Source: Ignavibacteriales bacterium
GTDB taxonomy: Bacteria > Bacteroidota > Ignavibacteria > Ignavibacteriales > Ignavibacteriaceae
Direction: 5' to 3'
Length of the DNA stretch: 56,388 bases
Assembly: GCA_016709765.1 (NCBI GenBank)
Contig: JADJMD010000006.1
Span: 1 to 56,388, forward strand
Part shown: positions 1-11,186 of the stretch, one piece after another
Position numbering within the stretch: position 1 is the stretch's first letter
Layout of the letters: every line of letters begins with the position of its first letter
Position numbers and translations under genes: made by a program
Notes under the pieces: generated by a model
Told to the model about the DNA's origin: nothing
Databases searched by the model: none
The model's input: the letters and a program-made list of their open reading frames with translations, nothing else

Positions 1-58
1 ATTAAGCGCAAAACAGATATATACTCGTCCGATATAAAAATGGATTGACGGCAGTAAA

Positions 59-400
59 CTACTGATTGCCAGAAGTTTCCGGTCCAAGTTTGGGTGTGGG
101 ATTTGAAGTTGCTTGCGTTGCTTGTAAAAAATTCCAGTGCTCGCAGTTTATCAGAACAAGCTCCTCAAATTTCTTCAATAGTTGCTGGTTGTAGTGATCG
201 AAACTGCAAGTAAAAAAATATTCAAACATTGATGATCTGACTAGCATCGTTAAAAATTTCATTATTGCACTAATAGCGGCAATTGGAACGAAAAAAGCTT
301 TATCGAAAAATTGGGTGAAGCTAACGTTCTTTCCTCTAGGATTGAGAATTTCCTCCATTTTATAATTAGACTCCAGCTCCGAAATTATTTCCATTCCCAT
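59..400 (-). CDS. Unrecognised hypothetical ORF at the contig edge
   Basis: An open frame of 113 codons that I do not recognise. It has a hydrophobic stretch around residues 35-55 (FFVPIAAISAIMKFL) that could be one membrane segment, and a basic/aromatic middle. No convincing ribosome binding site is seen. It lies in the most error-prone part of the window, so it may be a fragment of a longer frameshifted gene or spurious. No function is proposed. Confidence 0.2.
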   Translation of the reverse strand: MGMEIISELESNYKMEEILNPRGKNVSFTQFFDKAFFVPIAAISAIMKFLTMLVRSSMFEYFFTCSFDHYNQQLLKKFEELVLINCEHWNFLQATQATSNPTPKLGPETSGNQ

Positions 401-640
401 TAAAACGCTGGTTATTAGGCAGGAGTTTTTTAGTGCTACGAAATAATAACAACTGATGGTGAATCTGTTTATGTCAAGCTACCAATGATGAAGCTAAATT
501 TATTGTTTACAGTTCTAAAGAAAAGAACGGTAAAGCATACATTCCGAAAGATAAATCTGTAATCAAATCGTTTTAGATTCTTACAATAATTATTTAGATG
601 ATCTTCTTAATCGAATAAAAAGATTATAAAAGACATTTTC
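401..640. other. Stretch without a recognisable gene
   Basis: Nothing can be assigned here. A short plus-strand reading from about 475 to 573 gives a plausible basic peptide (FIVYSSKEKNGKAY) that ends in a stop, which could be the tail of a small frameshifted gene. Both strands are interrupted by stops at short intervals. Confidence 0.2.
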
Positions 641-642
641 TA

Positions 643-2056
643 ATGGAAAAAATATACCTTTGTTTCAAATGAGATCTTTCAAAAGTTAAATCTTATCGAG
701 TATTGTTTGGCAACGAAGTATCGCAAAAATATGCGACTACTTTTCATCACTTTACGGAAAAGAAGCTGCGGATAAGTATTTAAATTTATCGAACTGGATA
801 GCGCTCAGTACATACGAGTAAATACATCGAAATTTCAAAGATGGTTTGTCAAATACTTTTGAAAAATATCAAATAAAATCTTTACCGATTAATCATTTTG
901 AAAAGTATTAAAAATAATTGAAGGAAATGAAAGGATAGGTAAAACATTTGAGCACGTAATGAGGGTTTTACTACATTGATCTCTCCACAATGATGCGCCA
1001 ACCAATCTTAAATCAACAAGTGATGATGTTGTACTGGATCTGCGGTGCCCCTGGATCTAAATCCACGCAGATTGCAGAGATGATGAACAATCGTGGTGCG
1101 CTTTTTAATTAATGAATTGGATAATGAAAGAATCAAGTCTTTAGTATTTAATCTTGAACGAATGAATATCATCAATTCTTCATAAATTCATTCAAAAGGT
1201 GAAGTACTCAGTAAAGTTTATGATGATCACTTTACAAAAGTACTTGTGGATGCACCATCATAGCGGACTTGGAATCATTCAGAAAAAGGTGAATAAGTAA
1301 TTGGTGGCCGTTGGATCATGTTGACGGGATGTAGAACATCTGCAAACGCGATTACTTATTGGGCAATAAAAATGGCAGAGTAGGAGCGGAAATTGTTTAC
1401 TCAACCTACCTTATCTGTTGAAGAAAATGTTAGTAATTGATAAGATTTTAGAAAAGTATCCTGTGGAATTGTTAGAAATAAATTTACCTATCCCTTCCCG
1501 ACAAGCGTTTACAGAGTATGGAGAAAAACAACTAAATCCTGAATTGAAAAAAGCTATACGCGTTCTGCCTCGGAAATTGATTCTGATGGTTTCTTTTTGG
1601 TAAGATGAGAAAGGTCGATGTTACTGAATCACCCGAAAAGAAAATCTTAGAGAGACGAAAACAGGATTGGTAAAAGTAATCATAAAGAATTTAAGAATAC
1701 ATAAATTATGTTTCAGAGCATTTTTGGTGTTGATAGAGGAAAGTGTTAGATAATTACAAATGCATTTTCAGAGGCAAAGATATTTTCTTTTGTTAGTGAT
1801 TGGGATGAAGAAAATATAGGATTATTTAATAGGTTAGTTGAAACTGGGAAAGCTCGATAAAAGGAACAGGATAACATTTAATTCTCAGGCAACTGGGTTT
1901 TGAACAAAGAAATCACATTTAGTTACCATTTAAAAATGATGATGAGTTATTAAACTATTTAACTGGTTGGAAAATTTAAGGATGTTGAAATTCCTCTTGG
2001 TCAATATGTGGTTAAGTACAATAACTGGATGCTGGGGCGGCAGTAATGACTATTGA
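643..2056 (+). pseudogene. RsmB/RsmF-type 16S rRNA m5C methyltransferase, frame-broken
   Basis: Joining the three plus-strand frames recovers a NOL1/NOP2/Sun-type rRNA cytosine-C5 methyltransferase. In order: an N-terminal region with EYIRINTSKFQ (about 815-845), the SAM-binding motif LDLC(A/G)APGSKSTQIAEM (about 1030-1085), a motif-IV-like VDAP-SGLG (about 1250-1270), KMA-VGAEIVYSTCTLSVEENV with the second catalytic Cys (about 1372-1430), then GFFLVKMRK (about 1580-1615). The tail ending near NNWMLGWG resembles the PUA-like RNA-binding end of RsmF, and the inferred length of about 470 residues fits RsmF. The first catalytic Cys codon (DAPCSG) is garbled by an indel at about 1258. The start is uncertain within 640-700. 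At least six frame changes are needed, so the gene is either decayed or, more likely, poorly sequenced. Confidence 0.7.
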
Positions 2057-2111
2057 GCTTAAAAAGCAGATTCCCCCGAACAAAACGCACACAAAAGTTT
2101 GAATTCACAAA

Positions 2112-3551
2112 GTTGTTTTAATAGAATCATTTTTTTTTGTTTCTAAATAATCTCCTGCCTTTAATTGATACGAAATAAAAACCTGAACTTAGTTGGTAAT
2201 TGTAAATTGAAAATTGTGCATTGTAAGCTCCTGCTGGTTTAAATTCATCAACTAGGTTACGTATCATTACCCAATACATCAAATACTTTTAGAGGAAACA
2301 AATTGTGCCTAATTGTGTGTTTAATACTTATGTTTGGATTGAAAGGGTTAGGATAGTTTTGAAATAATTTGAAATTCTGAAACGCTATTAGCTTCCAGTT
2401 TCAGTTCCTGTTGGTGCAAACGGGCTTAAGTTTTATTTCCATTATTTGGAATTACTTTGGAAAAGAACGACGGTTCCGGAATCTGTTACAATTATGTGTT
2501 AATTTGTCCACAAGTTCCGTTTTGTTTACAAATCGAACAAGTTCCAATTGTCCGGATTTATGTATGCACTTAAGGATAGTTATAAATTAGGTTATCTAAA
2601 TTATTTTCCACATTAATTTCTATTAAGCCACTCGACGAAGAAATGATTTGATAATTGGAATTATCTCTTTCTTTAGTATATCAGGGTAATGTTTTCCAAC
2701 TGTTTCTACCCACACTTCTTTATTTGATGATCTTGCCCATAGAAAATCACACAATGAGGTTAACCATTGAAATTGTAACCGGTTGATATATTCCCGCATT
2801 TATTGTAAGTCTTGAAGTTGAGTAAACGGAACAACATCGTGAATGATGATCATTCCCCATTTATGGTTCATAATTGAGTTTTGAGTCCAATCTAAAAAAA
2901 AAAAAAAAAAAAAAAAGTATAAAGTTCTCAAGATCATCATCAACAGAAGTCCTAAGTAAACTAAATTCAACAACTTTCGCATTCAATCCAAACCACTGAT
3001 CTTTAGTGGATGATGAATCGTTTGGAACTTGTCCAAAGTGTACTCTGCCATTTTCATAAAACAAACTTGCGGCAGAATCAACAAGAGAATTATGAAGTGT
3101 ATAAAGGGTAGTTTAATGAAATACACTTGGAATTAGGAATCCTTTGATCTATGGAATCTTTTGACTTATTAAGTTCATACAATAATGTACCTTCGGTTAA
3201 GATATCTCCCAAAGGTGGAATAGTTAAAATATCGTGGTTCAATGTGTGTGTGAACCAATTTCACAACCTTCACTTGCCATTGCTTGAAAACTAAGTGAGT
3301 TCCATATCTCCAAATTCCTGGTAATGATTCAGTTAAATATGGAGGAAGTACATAAAAGTTCCTTTAAATCCATATTGATTTAATATTAGGTCGGACATTT
3401 TCAATTTGAGTTAGAAGACCATCATCAAAGTTAAACTGAATGCACTTTCCCTGTCATCTGCATAATTTGTGAAACCGTAGGCTTCCATAATTTTGTGAAT
3501 ATGAAATCTGGGCAATAACGATAAATATAAAAGTAATTTTCTGATCATCAT
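2112..3551 (-). pseudogene. Polysaccharide deacetylase with T9SS sorting domain, frame-broken
   Basis: The minus strand from 3551 reads MMIRKLLLYLSLL, a signal-peptide-like start, then after indels the NodB-type motifs FNFDDGLLTQIENVRPIL (about 3440-3390, catalytic and metal-binding Asp pair) and EIGSHTLNHDIL (about 3270-3225, metal-binding His pair). MNHKWGMIIIHDV (about 2870-2840) fits the late family motif with a His. The C-terminus has QNYPNPFNP (near 2335-2362) and ends with SGVYFYQLKAG and KKMILLK, a type A T9SS sorting domain. The product would be an exported or cell-surface carbohydrate esterase acting on N-acetylated glycan. A 23-A tract splits the frame at 2894-2916. The exact stop is uncertain. 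It stands between the methyltransferase and SulP genes without clear operon partners. Confidence 0.7.
2894..2916. repeat. Poly(A) tract of 23 bases inside a coding region
   Basis: An uninterrupted run of 23 A residues falls inside the minus-strand deacetylase gene and would encode poly-Phe. The protein sequence reads sensibly on both sides (DDLENF before, LDWTQNS after), so the tract is either an assembly artefact or an expanded slippage site. Confidence 0.9.
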
Positions 3552-3726
3552 TAATTTATTTTGTCTTAAAGATATTCATTTTGAAGTAAATAGCTTGTTC
3601 AAAAATGATGCCTCCAATCACAAGATATAAAACAATTTTTAGCACTATAATCATTGCAGGTAATAACGTGATTGATTTTGATAATTATTATCTTGCGCCG
3701 TCTTTTGATAAACTAAACAGTATTTA

Positions 3727-5426
3727 ATGTTAAAACCTAAATTATTCACCACCTTAAAAGATTACATCAAAACAATTTTTTGCCGACTTATCGCAGGAAA
3801 CAATTGTAGGAATTGTTGCACTTCCTCTCGCAATTGCTTTGGTATTGCTTCTGGAGTAACACCTGAAAAAGGTTAATCACTGCAATAATAGCCGGATTTA
3901 TTATTTCATTTTCTTGGCGGCAGTCGTGTACAAATTGGAGGACCAACAGGCGCATTTATCGTTATTGTTTGTGGAATTGTTCAGCAATATGGAATGAATG
4001 GACTTATCATTGCAACAATTATGGCGGGAGTAATTCTTGTAATTATGGGTCTGCAAAGATTTGGATCCGTAATTAAATTTATTCCACATCCTGTTGTCGT
4101 TGGATTTACAAGCGGTATTGCTCTGCTAATTTTTACTCAGATTAAAGATTTTTTTGGATTAGCAATGGATAAAGTTCCTTCGGAATTTTTGATAAATGGA
4201 TTGAATACTCGTTTAACTTTTCAACAATAAATTATTACGCATTTGGAACGGCGCGCTTACACTATTTATTATTTTAATTTTTCCCAAAATCACTCATAAA
4301 ATTCCAGGATCTATAGTTGCACTTTTGGTTACAACAGCACTTGTTCAAATTTTTCATTTTCCAGTTGAAACTATTGGATCAAAGTTTGGTGACCTTCCAT
4401 CTGCAATTCCTTCACCTGTTCTTCCACATATAGATTTTGCAACGATTAAAATTTAATTGGACCAGCAACTACAATTGCGATACTTGCAGCTATTGGAGTC
4501 TTTACTTTCGGCGGTTGTTGCAGATGGAATGATTGGCGGAAGACATCGTTCTAATATGGAATTTGGTTGCTCAAAGGTATTGCGAATATTGTAACTCCAT
4601 TGTTGGTGGAATTCCTGCAACAGGCGCAATTGCGCGCACAGCTACAAATATTAAAAATGGCGGAAGAACACCAATTGCTGGAATTGTACATGCAATTGTT
4701 CTTTTACTAATAACACTTTTTTTGCTCAGTATGCCAAACTAATTCCGATGGGAACACTTGCAGCTATACTTATAATCGTTGCATACAATATGAGTGAGTG
4801 GCGATCTTTTGTTGAGATATTTAAAAGTCCCAAGAGTGATATTGCGGTTTTACTAACAACTTTTGGATTAACCGTTGTATTTGATTTAACTATAGCAATA
4901 CAAGTTGGAATGGTGTTAGCAGTATTTCTATTTATGCGTTCTATGGCAATGGTTACGAATGTTGGGATCATTACGCGTGAGTTAACGGACGATAATGAAG
5001 AATCAATAGATTTGAATGCAATAAAATTCAAAAAAGTTCCGGATGAAGTTGAAGTCTTTGAAATAAATGGGCCGTTTTTCTTTGGAGCGGTTTCAAAAAT
5101 TTAGAGATGCAATGCGATTTATTGAAAGTCCACCAAAAGTATTGATTATAAGAATGAGAAATGTTCCTGCAATAGATGGAACCGGAATTCATATCTTGAA
5201 GAAGTTTATCATGAATCACTAAAAAGGCACACAATTAGTTTTATCAGCGTTCACACACAACCACTAATAACATTGGATCAAACTGGATTTTTGAAAGTTA
5301 TCAGGGGAACAAAATATTTTAGGCAACATTGATGATTCATTAGATCGCCAAAAGAGAAATTTTAGGATTAGAAAGTTAGGAAGACCTTCTGATTTGAAAC
5401 CTACTGTAAAGCGAGATAAAAAATAA
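3727..5426 (+). pseudogene. SulP-family anion transporter with STAS domain, frame-broken
   Basis: A SulP/SLC26-type inner-membrane anion transporter. The start at 3727 gives MLKPKLFTTLKDYIKT, followed by IVGIVALPLAIAF, GGSRVQIGGPTGAFIVIV (the typical SulP QIGGPTGAF motif, near 3915-3965), then PHPVVVGFTSGIALLIF and GGIPATGAIARTATNIKNGGRTPIAGI (about 4605-4690). The C-terminal STAS domain starts at about 5040 (EVEVFEINGPFFFGA) and contains the phosphorylation-loop-like IDGTGIHIL (near 5172-5200). The inferred length of about 565 residues is normal for the family. Transported ion could be sulfate, bicarbonate or another anion; the sequence does not decide. At least six indels break the frame, mostly in A/T runs. 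Confidence 0.85.
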
Positions 5427-5432
5427 TTGATT

Positions 5433-8040
5433 TCAGTTTAGATAATCTTTTAAATATTTACCTGTCCAAGAATTCTGATTTTCTACAATCTCTTCAGGAG
5501 TTCCGGTTGCCACAACTTCCCCGCCTTTATCTCCGGCTTCAGGACCAAGATCGATAATATAATCAGCACATTTTATAACATCTAAATTGTGTTCGATTAT
5601 CACAACGGAATTATTTCTTTCTAGCAGAAGTTGAAAACATTTCGGCAGTTTTGAAATATCTGAAAATGCAATCCTGTAGTCGGTTCATCAAAAATAAAAG
5701 TAAATGTCTTCTGTCTCTTTGAAGTAAGATATGAAGCAAGTTTTATTCGCTAAGCTTCTCCACCTGATAAAGTATTGGATGGCTGACCAAGTTTAATATA
5801 GCCCAATCCTAGCATCAGCAAGAACCTGTAATAATCTAGAAATTCTATCATTGCCCTCAAAAACAACAATGATTCATCGACCGTCATATCAAGAACATCA
5901 ACAAGGTTTTTCTTGAGTTATCTCACGAATTTCTTTTTGTATCGAGTGCCGTTACAGTCATCGCATTCAAGATAAGATCAGCAAGAAACTGCTTTCAACT
6001 TTGATATAACCATCGCCCTGGCAGGTTTCGCATCTTCCGCCCGGAACATTAAATGAGAAGAAACCAGGTTGATCCCGAGCTTGCTTGATGAGTTGATGCA
6101 AATAAATCTCGAATCAACTCAAAAGCTTATGTAACTAATTGGATTTGATTCTGGGAGACTTACCAATTGGAGATTGATCAACGATCACAACATCATCAAT
6201 ATACTGCCACCTTTTATATCATCGTACTTACCAATGAACGATGGTGCATTTCCAAGATACTTTGCAAGTCCTGCATAAAATATATCGTGTATAAGTGTGC
6301 TTTTGCGGAACCGCTAACGCCCGTTACAACTCAAATTTATTTAAAATTTCTAGAGTTAGATTTTTGGTTGTTTTCTTTGCTCCTATAATTTTAACAGATT
6401 TACCTTTTCTTTCATTGCGTTTTTCAGGTATCCGGTATCGATAACTCACCAGAAAGATACTTGCCTGTTAAAGAAACTTTATTTTTTAATATCTCGTCAT
6501 AATCCCCAATTGCAACAATTTCTCCGCCTTCAATTCCTGCTTTTGGTCCCATATCAAAAATAAGATCAGCTTCGCGCATCATATCTGCATCGTGCTCGAC
6601 GACTAAAACCGAGTTACCAATATCCCTAAGATTTTTTAAAATATTTATAAGTTTCGCATTATCACGGGGATGCAAGCCAATGCTTGGTTCATCTAAAACG
6701 TAAAGTGTACCAACTAATGCAGAACCGAGGGAAGTTGCAAGATTTATTCTTTGTGTTTCTCCGCCAGAAAGAGGTGTTTGCTGTAGCGATCCAATGTTAA
6801 ATAACCAATTCCAACATTGTTTAGAAAAGTTAAGCGCTTTATAATCTCTTTAAGGATTCTTTCTTGCAACAGTGTAATCATATTCAGATAATTTTAATAC
6901 TTCAAAAAACTGTAAAGAGTGCTCTATTGGCATTTGTACAATTTCGTGAATAGATTTGTTATCAATTTTTACTTGGAAGCGCTTCCCTTCTTAATCTTGA
7001 TCCTTTGCATGCCGGACATGTTGTGTAACCACGATATCGGCTAAGCATTACGCGAGCTTGAATCTTATAAGTCTTTCTTTCAGTTCAGAAAAAAAGTGAT
7101 CAAGTCCTTTGTACTTTCCAAAACCTTTTTTTACAAGGGAAATTTGCTCTTCTGTAAGCTGTTTGTATGGAACGTGTATCGGAAATTTATAATCTCGTGC
7201 ATTCTGGATAAGATCACGAAGATATGAACTATATTTTGCACCATGATATGGTGCGATTGCTCCATCAGCGATTGTAAGATTTGGATTTGGGATAACTAGA
7301 TTCATATCCACGCCAATTATTTTACTAAATCCTTGGCAAACCGGGCAAGCACCGAAAGGATTATTGAAAAGAATCTTGGTTCTGGTTCTTCGTAACGAAC
7401 ACCGCAGCATTCGTAAAATTTGTTAAACTCATCTTGTTCATTGGTATCAGCATTGATTAGAACAATTCTGTTTTCACCTTCTTTTAAATGTCACCTCAAT
7501 AGAATCAGAAAGTTTTTCTCGTACCTCACCTTTGGTCACTTTAAATCTATCGACAACTACTCGAACTGCTTTTTGCTTTTAGGTAATTTTACATCAGTCT
7601 CGTTCAGATCGTAAAATTTCTTATTAAAATAGATTCTAAAAAATCCACGTTTTTTTAACAACTCAATTTCTTCTTTTACAGTATGCCCTTCGTGATCGTG
7701 AAGCGGAAATGTGAGATAGAACCTTGTTGCATCTTTTGCTCTTCAAGCCAATCTGCAACGGTTCCTGTGGTAGCTTAGTAACAACCTTACTGCATTGAAA
7801 ACAAATCGTTTTTCCGATTCGAGCAAACAATAATCGCAAGTAATCATAAACTTCGGTTGTTGTCCCTACTGTTGAACAGGAGTTACGAGAGCCCGTTTTT
7901 TTGTTCGATTGCAACGGCAGGAGAAATCCTTGAATTAAATCCACATCAGGCTTATTCATTCGCTCAAGAAATTGCCGTGCATAAGAAGAAAGACTTTCAA
8001 CGCGTGCACCTTTTACGATTATTTTTTTTTCTTTAGCCAT
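5433..8040 (-). pseudogene. uvrA: UvrA excinuclease ABC subunit A, frame-broken and lacking first Walker A
   Basis: UvrA, the DNA-damage sensor of nucleotide excision repair. From the start at 8040 the frames give MAKEKKIIVKGAR, VESLSSYARQFLERMNKPDVD, TGSRNS-STVGTTTEVYDYLRLLFARIGKTIC, the zinc-finger FGACPVCQGF (about 7350), an N-terminal ABC end with VEHDADMMREADLIFDMGP (about 6600-6540), the second ABC signature NTLSGGEA-RIKLA (about 5780-5735) with IFDEPTTGLHF, and the C-terminus SWTGKYLKDYLN. About 43 residues that family members carry between GAR and VESLS are absent, including the GLSGSGKSS P-loop (junction at 8001/8002). Many single-base indels are also present. It follows the MCE gene after 86 bases on the same strand. 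Confidence 0.9.
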
Positions 8041-8126
8041 TTTTTGAATTGAAATTTCAGGAAAGTAATTTTAACAATTGTTCAAATTGTGGACGTAAGT
8101 TAGACGTCCACGATATAAGCGTAAAT

Positions 8127-9151
8127 TTATTTTTTCTCAATTGATTTTAATTCTAAAATCTTTTCATCCAACAATTTAATTTTATCATTCAACTCAATAA
8201 TTTTTGAGTCTATTTGATTTTCAAACTCATCTTTATCCCAATAACCTCGTTCTTCAAAATAACTTTTAAATAACCAGTTATGCTTTAAGGCTTCCATATT
8301 TTCTGATAGTCGTGATGCCGAAGTTTTTGCATCTTCAGTTACAACAACTAAATTATCCAAAATTTGATTTAAGGATTTTCCTTCTTTTCCTTTATCCGAA
8401 ACCAAAGAACCGAGCAACCCCTTACCTTCAGAAACACCTTCTAACACTGTATCAATCTTTGTAACAATTAAATTTATATTTCCAACGACATCCCTTACCC
8501 CATTACCAAGATTATCAAATAATGCGATAACATCTTTCATATCATCCGAAATCGAGTTTAAGTTTTTATCAGCTGTATTTGTAAGGTTAGTTGCTGCCGT
8601 ATAAAGTTTATCATCATTCAATATTTTACCGATAGTACCCTCACCTTTATTTACTTTGTAAACAATTTCCGCCATATTTTTAGTCATATCTTTTGTGTAA
8701 GCCATTATCCCTTGTGTTTCTTCTATAATATCTGCAAAACTTAATGGTTCTTTAGAAAGTATTCTGCCTCCATCTAAAATTACTTCTGCATTCGGTGAAC
8801 CCATTGTTAACATAACAACTTTATTACCTACTAAACCTTCGGTTTCTATACTCGCTCTCGAATCTTTTTTTTATAAAACTTTTTATTTCCTCTTTTACCC
8901 GCATCGTAACCTCAACGCTTACACTCGTATCACTAACAATTTGGATGCTTTTAACGGCGCCGACATCAATTCCTCCAAATCTTACTGAAGCCCCATTTCT
9001 TAATCCTCTGTATTTTTAAAATTTGCTTTGATAGTATATGTTGAGGCAAATAATTGATCCTTATTTCCGAGAAGGAAAATTATAACAACCAATATTGTAC
9101 TTCCCAAAAAATAAAAATTCCAAGTTTAGCATTTGCAAGTGTATTATTCAT
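8127..9151 (-). CDS. mlaD: MCE/MlaD-family lipid-transport substrate-binding protein
   Basis: An MCE-domain protein, the periplasmic lipid-binding part of an Mla-type ABC transporter that moves phospholipid between outer and inner membranes. The start MNNTLANAKLGIFIF lies at 9151, followed by one N-terminal membrane anchor (ILVVIIFLLG), the MCE core (LRNGASVRFGGIDVGAV; then VEVTMRVKEEIKSF and ASIETEGLVGNKVV), and a long helical C-terminal half typical of MlaD homologues that form a tunnel. The frame breaks in an A run near 9102-9107, again near 9015, and in an 8-T run at 8865-8872, where seven would restore IKKDSRA. The last 228 codons are uninterrupted. It is the third gene of the mlaEFD-like operon. 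Confidence 0.85.
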
Positions 9152-9907
9152 TAGTGCTCCTGTTCTGCTCTTCAATAATTTCATATTAAAGAAATTTCTT
9201 AAAAATGGATCTCGTGAAGAAGTTAGTTCTGGTATTGTACCCTCGTATTGTACAATACCTTCATTTAATACTATTGCTCTGTCCGCAATTATTTCTGCGC
9301 AAAGTAAATCGTGTGTAACAACTATAGATGTCATCTTCAAAGATTTTTGCAATTCTAATATTAAAGAACTTATTTCTTTTGATGTTATCGGATCTAGTCC
9401 CGTAGTCGGCTCATCATATAACATAAGTTTTGGCTCTGCAATAATTGAACGTGCAAGCCCGATTCGTTTTTTTCATTCCGCCGGAAAGTTCTGATGGCAT
9501 TTTATCAATAGCTTCTTCCAAAGAAACATTTTCTAAAACTGTTTTGATTTTTCTTCACGTTCTTTTGGCGTGAAATTAAAATTTCTGATCAATGGAAATT
9601 CTAAGTTTTCCCGCACGCTCATCGAATCGTACAACGCGGCTCCTTGAAATAAAAATCCAATATTTTTACGAACCTTATTTAATTCTTTCTGATTTAAATT
9701 AAGAACATTAGTTCCTTTGATATAAATTTCACCCGAATCAGGTTCTAATAATCCTACTATACATTTTAACAAAACACTTTTACCTGTACCACTCTGTCCA
9801 AAGACAACAAAATTTTCGTTTTCTTCAACTTTAAGTGAAACATTTTTAAGTACAACGTGATCACCAAAAGCTTTTGAAACATTTAATATTTCAACAACAT
9901 CTGTCAT
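9152..9907 (-). CDS. mlaF: ABC transporter ATP-binding protein, MlaF type
   Basis: The ATPase of the Mla-type lipid transporter. The start at 9907 (MTDVVEILNVSKAFG) overlaps the MlaE stop as ATGA, which I prefer over the GTG and TTG codons upstream. Visible motifs are Walker A GQSGTGKSVLLK, Q-loop LFQGAALYDSM, signature LSGGMKKR, Walker B LMLYDEPTTGLDP and the H-loop VVTHD. Two homopolymer errors break it: a 5-base run at 9548-9552 that should be 6, and a 7-base run at 9467-9473 that should be 6. No stop separates its C-terminus from the downstream MlaD start in the given sequence, so the true end is placed just before that ATG. Confidence 0.88.
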
Positions 9908-10709
9908 ATAGTTGGCCACAACCAAAGAGTTATTTTTACAAGTACCATATCAAAAATTAAAATCATAAGTGAAGAAACAACAACGGCCGTAGTTGCAGCT
10001 TTACCAACACCTTCAGTTCCGTTTGTTGCTGTGTAACCTTTGTAAGTTCCAACGATTCCCACAATAAAACCAAATACAAAAGTTTTTAGAATTCCTGGAA
10101 TTGCATCTCCAAATTCTACAGATGCAACAACTGAATCAACGAAATAGGCATAGTTCATATTTTGGACAAGCACCACGGCTATATATGATCCAACAAAAGC
10201 TACAAAAATAACATACACAGTTAATATTGGAAGAATAAAAGTACAAGCAAATATTCTTGTGATAACTAGATATTTAAAGGATTAACACCCGATACTTCCA
10301 TAGCATCAATTTGTTCGGTCACTCGCATTGATCCAAGTTCTGCACCAATACCAGAGCTAACTCTTCCGGCAAAAATTAAAGCTGTAATTACAGGTCCCAA
10401 TTCTCTAACAATCGATATTCCCACGGAGCCGGGTAAAAAAGCTTCAGCACCAAACCGCACCATAACAGGATGCATTTGCATGGTAATAACAAGCCCGATA
10501 ATAAATCCGGTTACACTAACAATAGGAAGAGTTTTAATTCCAAGCTCATCCATGTGTTTTCGGATTTGGTCAATTTCGTAAGGTGGAATAAAAATTTGTT
10601 TAAAGAATTGAATTTGAAACTGCCAGAGTCCTGCCAGCATTATGAAAAATTCTGTTAAACGCAATTCCATTTTGCCCGGTTTAACATTTAAGTTTTTAGA
10701 ATTTTTCAT
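9904..10709 (-). CDS. mlaE: MlaE-family ABC lipid transporter permease
   Basis: Inner-membrane permease of the Mla-type system. The N-terminal half (147 residues from 10709) has PYEIDQIRKHMDELGIKTLPIVS, GFIIGLVITMQ and the conserved RELGPVITALIFAGRVSSGIGAELGSMRVTEQIDAM segment, which is diagnostic for MlaE/YrbE. The C-terminal half, from about 10265, has three further hydrophobic segments and ends in TLWLWPTI. The halves are joined by restoring one base at the TTT run 10273-10275, giving NPLKYLVITRIF. The stop overlaps the mlaF start by four bases, so translation is probably coupled. This is the first gene of the mlaEFD order; upstream at 10710-10817 only AT-rich sequence is seen. Confidence 0.9.
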
Positions 10710-10817
10710 TTTGGGAATATATTTTGAATTATTTTTTTAATCGTAGATTCAAACTAAGAAATTTTTCGCAAAGTTTTTGAGTGTATTTAATTGTTGTGAA
10801 TTAAATCAAGATTTTTT

Positions 10818-11186
10818 TCACATAAAAGCATTTTCATAGTGATTAATAACTGGGTTTGAACCATCACCAAGCAAAATTGCAACAACATCAAACCTGCAGT
10901 CGGCCTCATCAATTTCTTTATCAAAAAGATAAAGCTCCGCCATTTTTTTTATTTGTTTGATTTTTTTTGGATTGATAGCATACTCAGGCTCACCATACTC
11001 AAGATTAATTCTGGATTTAACCTCTACAAAAACTAATTGATTTTTGTCATTGGCAATTACATCAATTTCACCTTTTGTGCTGTAGTGATAATTTCGTTCA
11101 ATAATTATAAAACCTTTTTCCGTAAGATATTTTACCGCTATATCCTCTCCTTCTTTTCCGAGATCTCTTTTGTTTTTTTCACTCAT
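10818..11186 (-). CDS. yraN: YraN/UPF0102-family nuclease-like protein
   Basis: A 122-residue protein of the YraN (UPF0102) family with a restriction-endonuclease-like fold. Visible motifs are GKEGEDIAVKYL near the N-terminus, then KGEIDVIA and VFVEVKSR, which supply the E...D...ExK pattern of PD-(D/E)XK nucleases. Family length is about 115-125 residues, so this is complete. Its biological role is not established in general. The start codon overlaps the rnhB stop by one base (TAATG), the usual rnhB-yraN arrangement, so the two are probably translated together. Confidence 0.9.
   Translation of the reverse strand: MSEKNKRDLGKEGEDIAVKYLTEKGFIIIERNYHYSTKGEIDVIANDKNQLVFVEVKSRINLEYGEPEYAINPKKIKQIKKMAELYLFDKEIDEADCRFDVVAILLGDGSNPVINHYENAFM

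Noticed and set aside
1418..1603. Stand-alone 61-residue ORF
   Set aside because: It is the middle of the rRNA methyltransferase; the residues before and after in other frames continue the same family.
4726..5031. Minus-strand ORF of 101 residues
   Set aside because: Antisense shadow of the SulP gene; Ser/Thr/Ile-rich composition, no family match, whereas the plus strand gives clear SulP sequence.
9054..9494. Plus-strand ORF of 146 residues
   Set aside because: Antisense of the mlaF/mlaD junction; the minus strand shows Walker B and H-loop motifs.
8127..10709. mlaEFD considered as a drug-efflux ABC system
   Set aside because: The permease has the MlaE-type RELGPVITALIFAGR motif and an MCE protein follows, which points to lipid transport.
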